A stretch of DNA of 64,000 bases. It comes from Streptomyces sp. YS415. Its GTDB lineage: Bacteria > Actinomycetota > Actinomycetes > Streptomycetales > Streptomycetaceae. Made by a program: the position numbers and the translations under genes. Where the stretch lies: the NCBI RefSeq assembly GCF_023544665.1, contig NZ_JAMJFL010000003.1, forward strand, positions 248,001-312,000. The letters are read 5' to 3'. The notes beneath the pieces are model-generated. The model worked only from the letters and a program-made list of their open reading frames with translations, made no database searches and was not told where the DNA came from. Every line of letters starts with the position of its first letter. Within the stretch, counting starts at the first letter, position 1. Below, piece by piece: positions 62,306 to 64,000 of this stretch.

Positions 62306-63080
62306 GGCGGCGGATCTCCCCACGCAGTTCTTCGGTGATCTCGACGGACAGCTCGGCCACCGCGCTGTCCTCGATGCGGCGCGGGTGCGGGATGCCGACC
62401 GTCCACTCCCGGGCGATGCGCCCGGGCCGCGAGGACAGCAGCACGACCCGCTGCGCCAGCCGTACCGCCTCGCGGACGTTGTGCGTCACGAACAGCACCG
62501 ACACGCCGGCCTCGCGCCAGATCCTGGTCAGCTCGTCGTGCAGCACGTCCCGGGTGATCGCGTCCAGTGACGCGAACGGCTCGTCCATCAGCAGCAGCTT
62601 GCTGTCCTGCGCCAACGCCCGCGCCAGCGCGACCCGCTGCCGCATACCGCCCGACAGCTCGTGCACCCGCTTGCCGTACGCGCCGCCCAGCCGGACCAGC
62701 TCCAGCAGGTCCTCGGCCCGGCCGTGCCGCTCGGCCTTGGGCACCCCGCGCAGTTTCAGGGCGAGTTCGATGTTCTTGCCCGCGGTCAGCCACGGGAACA
62801 GGGCGTGCTCCTGGAACATCAGCGCGGGACGGCCGTCGGTGCTGATGGCGCCCGCGCTCGGCCGGTCCAGGCCCGCTACCAGGTTGAGCAGTGTCGACTT
62901 GCCGCAGCCGGAGGCACCGAGGAGGGTGACGAACTCGCCGGGCGCGACATCGAGGGTGATGTCGTCGAGGACGAGCTGGGGCCCGGCCGGGCCTGCGAAG
63001 GACTTCGACACGTGGTCGATGCGCGCGGCGTGCTCCACGGACGTATCCGTGTGGGGGGCCTTGGCGAGGGCGGTTGCCAT
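62292..63080 (-). CDS. ABC transporter ATP-binding protein (sulfonate/nitrate type)
   Basis: A 262-residue ATPase: Walker A GASGCGKST, Q-loop FQEHALFPW, signature LSGGMRQRV, Walker B LLLMDEPFASLD and the H-loop His in FVTHNV. ATG 63080 is preferred to ATG 63104 because GGAGG lies eight bases upstream. It powers the SsuC-type permease encoded downstream. Confidence 0.93.
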   Translation of the reverse strand: MATALAKAPHTDTSVEHAARIDHVSKSFAGPAGPQLVLDDITLDVAPGEFVTLLGASGCGKSTLLNLVAGLDRPSAGAISTDGRPALMFQEHALFPWLTAGKNIELALKLRGVPKAERHGRAEDLLELVRLGGAYGKRVHELSGGMRQRVALARALAQDSKLLLMDEPFASLDAITRDVLHDELTRIWREAGVSVLFVTHNVREAVRLAQRVVLLSSRPGRIAREWTVGIPHPRRIEDSAVAELSVEITEELRGEIRRHGQH

Positions 63081-63117
63081 GGTCGTCACCTCCTGGGAAC
63101 TCATTAGGACTCGTGGC

Positions 63118-64000
63118 TCACTTCACGCCGAGGCCGGCGTCGTCGGCCTCGGGTGCGCCCTCGGCTCCGAGGACCCTGTTCAGCGGTGTCAGGTCGTAGA
63201 TGCCGGACAGGTCCGGCCGCTCCAGCAGGCCCGCCTCGACCGCGTGCCGTGCCTGCGCGTCGAGGGTGGCCGCCAGCGGATCGTCGGTGAACCGGATGGA
63301 CGGCCAGGCCCGGTCGACGACCTCGGCGGGCAGCGCCTTGCCGGTGTCCGCGGCCAGCTGGGCGTTGGCGGCCGCCTTCGCCTTGTCCGGGTGGGAGTTG
63401 ATCCACTTGTTGGCCTTGACGGAACCCCTCAGCACCGCCTCGACGGCCTTCGGGTGCTCCTCGAGGAAGCTCTGCGACACGATCACGTTCGTGATCACGA
63501 ACTTCTTGTCCGGCCACAGGTCGGCCTCGTCCAGCAGCACCTTGCCGCCCTCGGCGACCAGCTTCGACGCGGTCGGCTCGGGCACCCAGGCACCGTCGAC
63601 CGAGCCGGACCGGTAGAGGTCGGGCGTGACCTTGTTGTCGGAGCGGACGACGGACACATCGCCCTCGCCGCTCTCCGCGTCGACCTTCCAGCCCTGCTCG
63701 GCGGCCCAGTTGAGGAAGGCCACGTCCTGCGTGTTGCCGAGCTGCGGGGTGGCGATCCGCTTGCCCTCGACGTCCTGCACGGACCTGATCCGCTCCGGGT
63801 TCACGACCAGCTTCACGCCGCCCGAGGCCGAACCGGAGATGATCCGCAGGTTCTTGCCGCCCGCCTTGACGTACCCGTTGATCGCGGGGGAGGGCCCGAT
63901 CCACCCGATGTCGATGGACCCCGAGTTCAGCGCCTCGATCTCCGAGGGACCGGCGTTGAACGCGGCGTACTTCGCGGTCGTACCGCCGAGTTCCTTCTGG
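63118..64000 (-). CDS. ABC transporter substrate-binding protein (sulfonate/taurine type), partial
   Basis: The C-terminal roughly 293 residues of a substrate-binding protein; the start lies beyond the right window edge. Motifs are typical of the SsuA/TauA family: STAAFNAG-like KYAAFNAGPSEIEALNSG, GSIDIGWIGPSPAING, then GKRIATPQLGNTQDVAFLNW. Followed by the ATPase gene with a 37 bp gap. Aliphatic sulfonate is the most likely ligand given the nearby chelatase. Confidence 0.88.
   Translation of the reverse strand, partial: QKELGGTTAKYAAFNAGPSEIEALNSGSIDIGWIGPSPAINGYVKAGGKNLRIISGSASGGVKLVVNPERIRSVQDVEGKRIATPQLGNTQDVAFLNWAAEQGWKVDAESGEGDVSVVRSDNKVTPDLYRSGSVDGAWVPEPTASKLVAEGGKVLLDEADLWPDKKFVITNVIVSQSFLEEHPKAVEAVLRGSVKANKWINSHPDKAKAAANAQLAADTGKALPAEVVDRAWPSIRFTDDPLAATLDAQARHAVEAGLLERPDLSGIYDLTPLNRVLGAEGAPEADDAGLGVK

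Overview
The window reads as chromosomal DNA from a Streptomyces or a very close relative. Evidence is the very high GC content with strong third-position GC, frequent GTG/TTG starts, 1-4 bp stop/start overlaps, and a gene set typical of the genus: geosmin synthase, a gamma-butyrolactone (GBL) receptor/AfsA pair, CprB, a subtilisin inhibitor (SSI) protein, an SAV2148-type protein and a secreted S8 protease. I see no tRNA, rRNA, CRISPR array, phage or transposase.

Layout. 1-2.8 kb: a secreted AA10 polysaccharide monooxygenase (cut by the window edge) diverges from a secreted subtilisin-like protease. 2.85-6.8 kb: a GBL-type locus with an NmrA-like reductase overlapping an ArpA/ScbR-like receptor, a divergent AfsA homologue and the CprB receptor. 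ARE-like boxes lie before afsA and before cprB, and degenerate copies of the cprB 3' end trail downstream. 6.8-13.6 kb: an ARMT1-type protein, a coupled cytochrome P450 and alpha/beta hydrolase, a Tat-exported EEP-family protein and the two-domain geosmin synthase. 13.6-20.5 kb: housekeeping and unknown genes (an unknown repeat protein, a class-I amidotransferase-like protein, a LysR regulator, a PDZ protein, a LysE exporter, an M24 peptidase and a degenerate phosphotransferase). 20.5-32.3 kb: the glycogen-to-trehalose enzymes TreZ, TreY and GlgX, interrupted by two M14 carboxypeptidase paralogues; the first is coupled to an SSI-family inhibitor. 32.5-40.5 kb: a secreted protein, a minimal copper amine oxidase, an SAV2148/HEPN protein, a DEDDh exonuclease, a YbaK deacylase, a DMT transporter, a LysR regulator and a phosphotransferase. 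40.7-48 kb: a sugar ABC importer without its own ATPase, a macrolide-type glycosyltransferase, an MMPL transporter and a DUF1697 protein.

48.1-60.5 kb is the most unusual part. Two forward genes share a short Asn/Gly-rich motif, at the C terminus of a membrane protein and the N terminus of a small helical protein. This arrangement resembles amyloid-signalling effector/adaptor pairs. They converge on an eight-gene reverse operon: Fn3-like protein, zinc-ribbon GTPase, GAP1-family protein, membrane-anchored GTPase, 39-residue membrane peptide, vWA protein, PP2C phosphatase and Ser/Thr kinase. Its GTPase/GAP1/vWA core matches the NTP-dependent conflict systems predicted in multicellular bacteria.

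60.7-64 kb: a sirohydrochlorin chelatase with a sulfonate-type ABC importer (sulfur assimilation), running off the right edge.

Several convergent gene pairs are separated by long hairpins that lie in, or reach into, the 3' coding ends. Two regulator genes (cprB and the second LysR) are followed by degenerate tandem copies of their own 3' ends.
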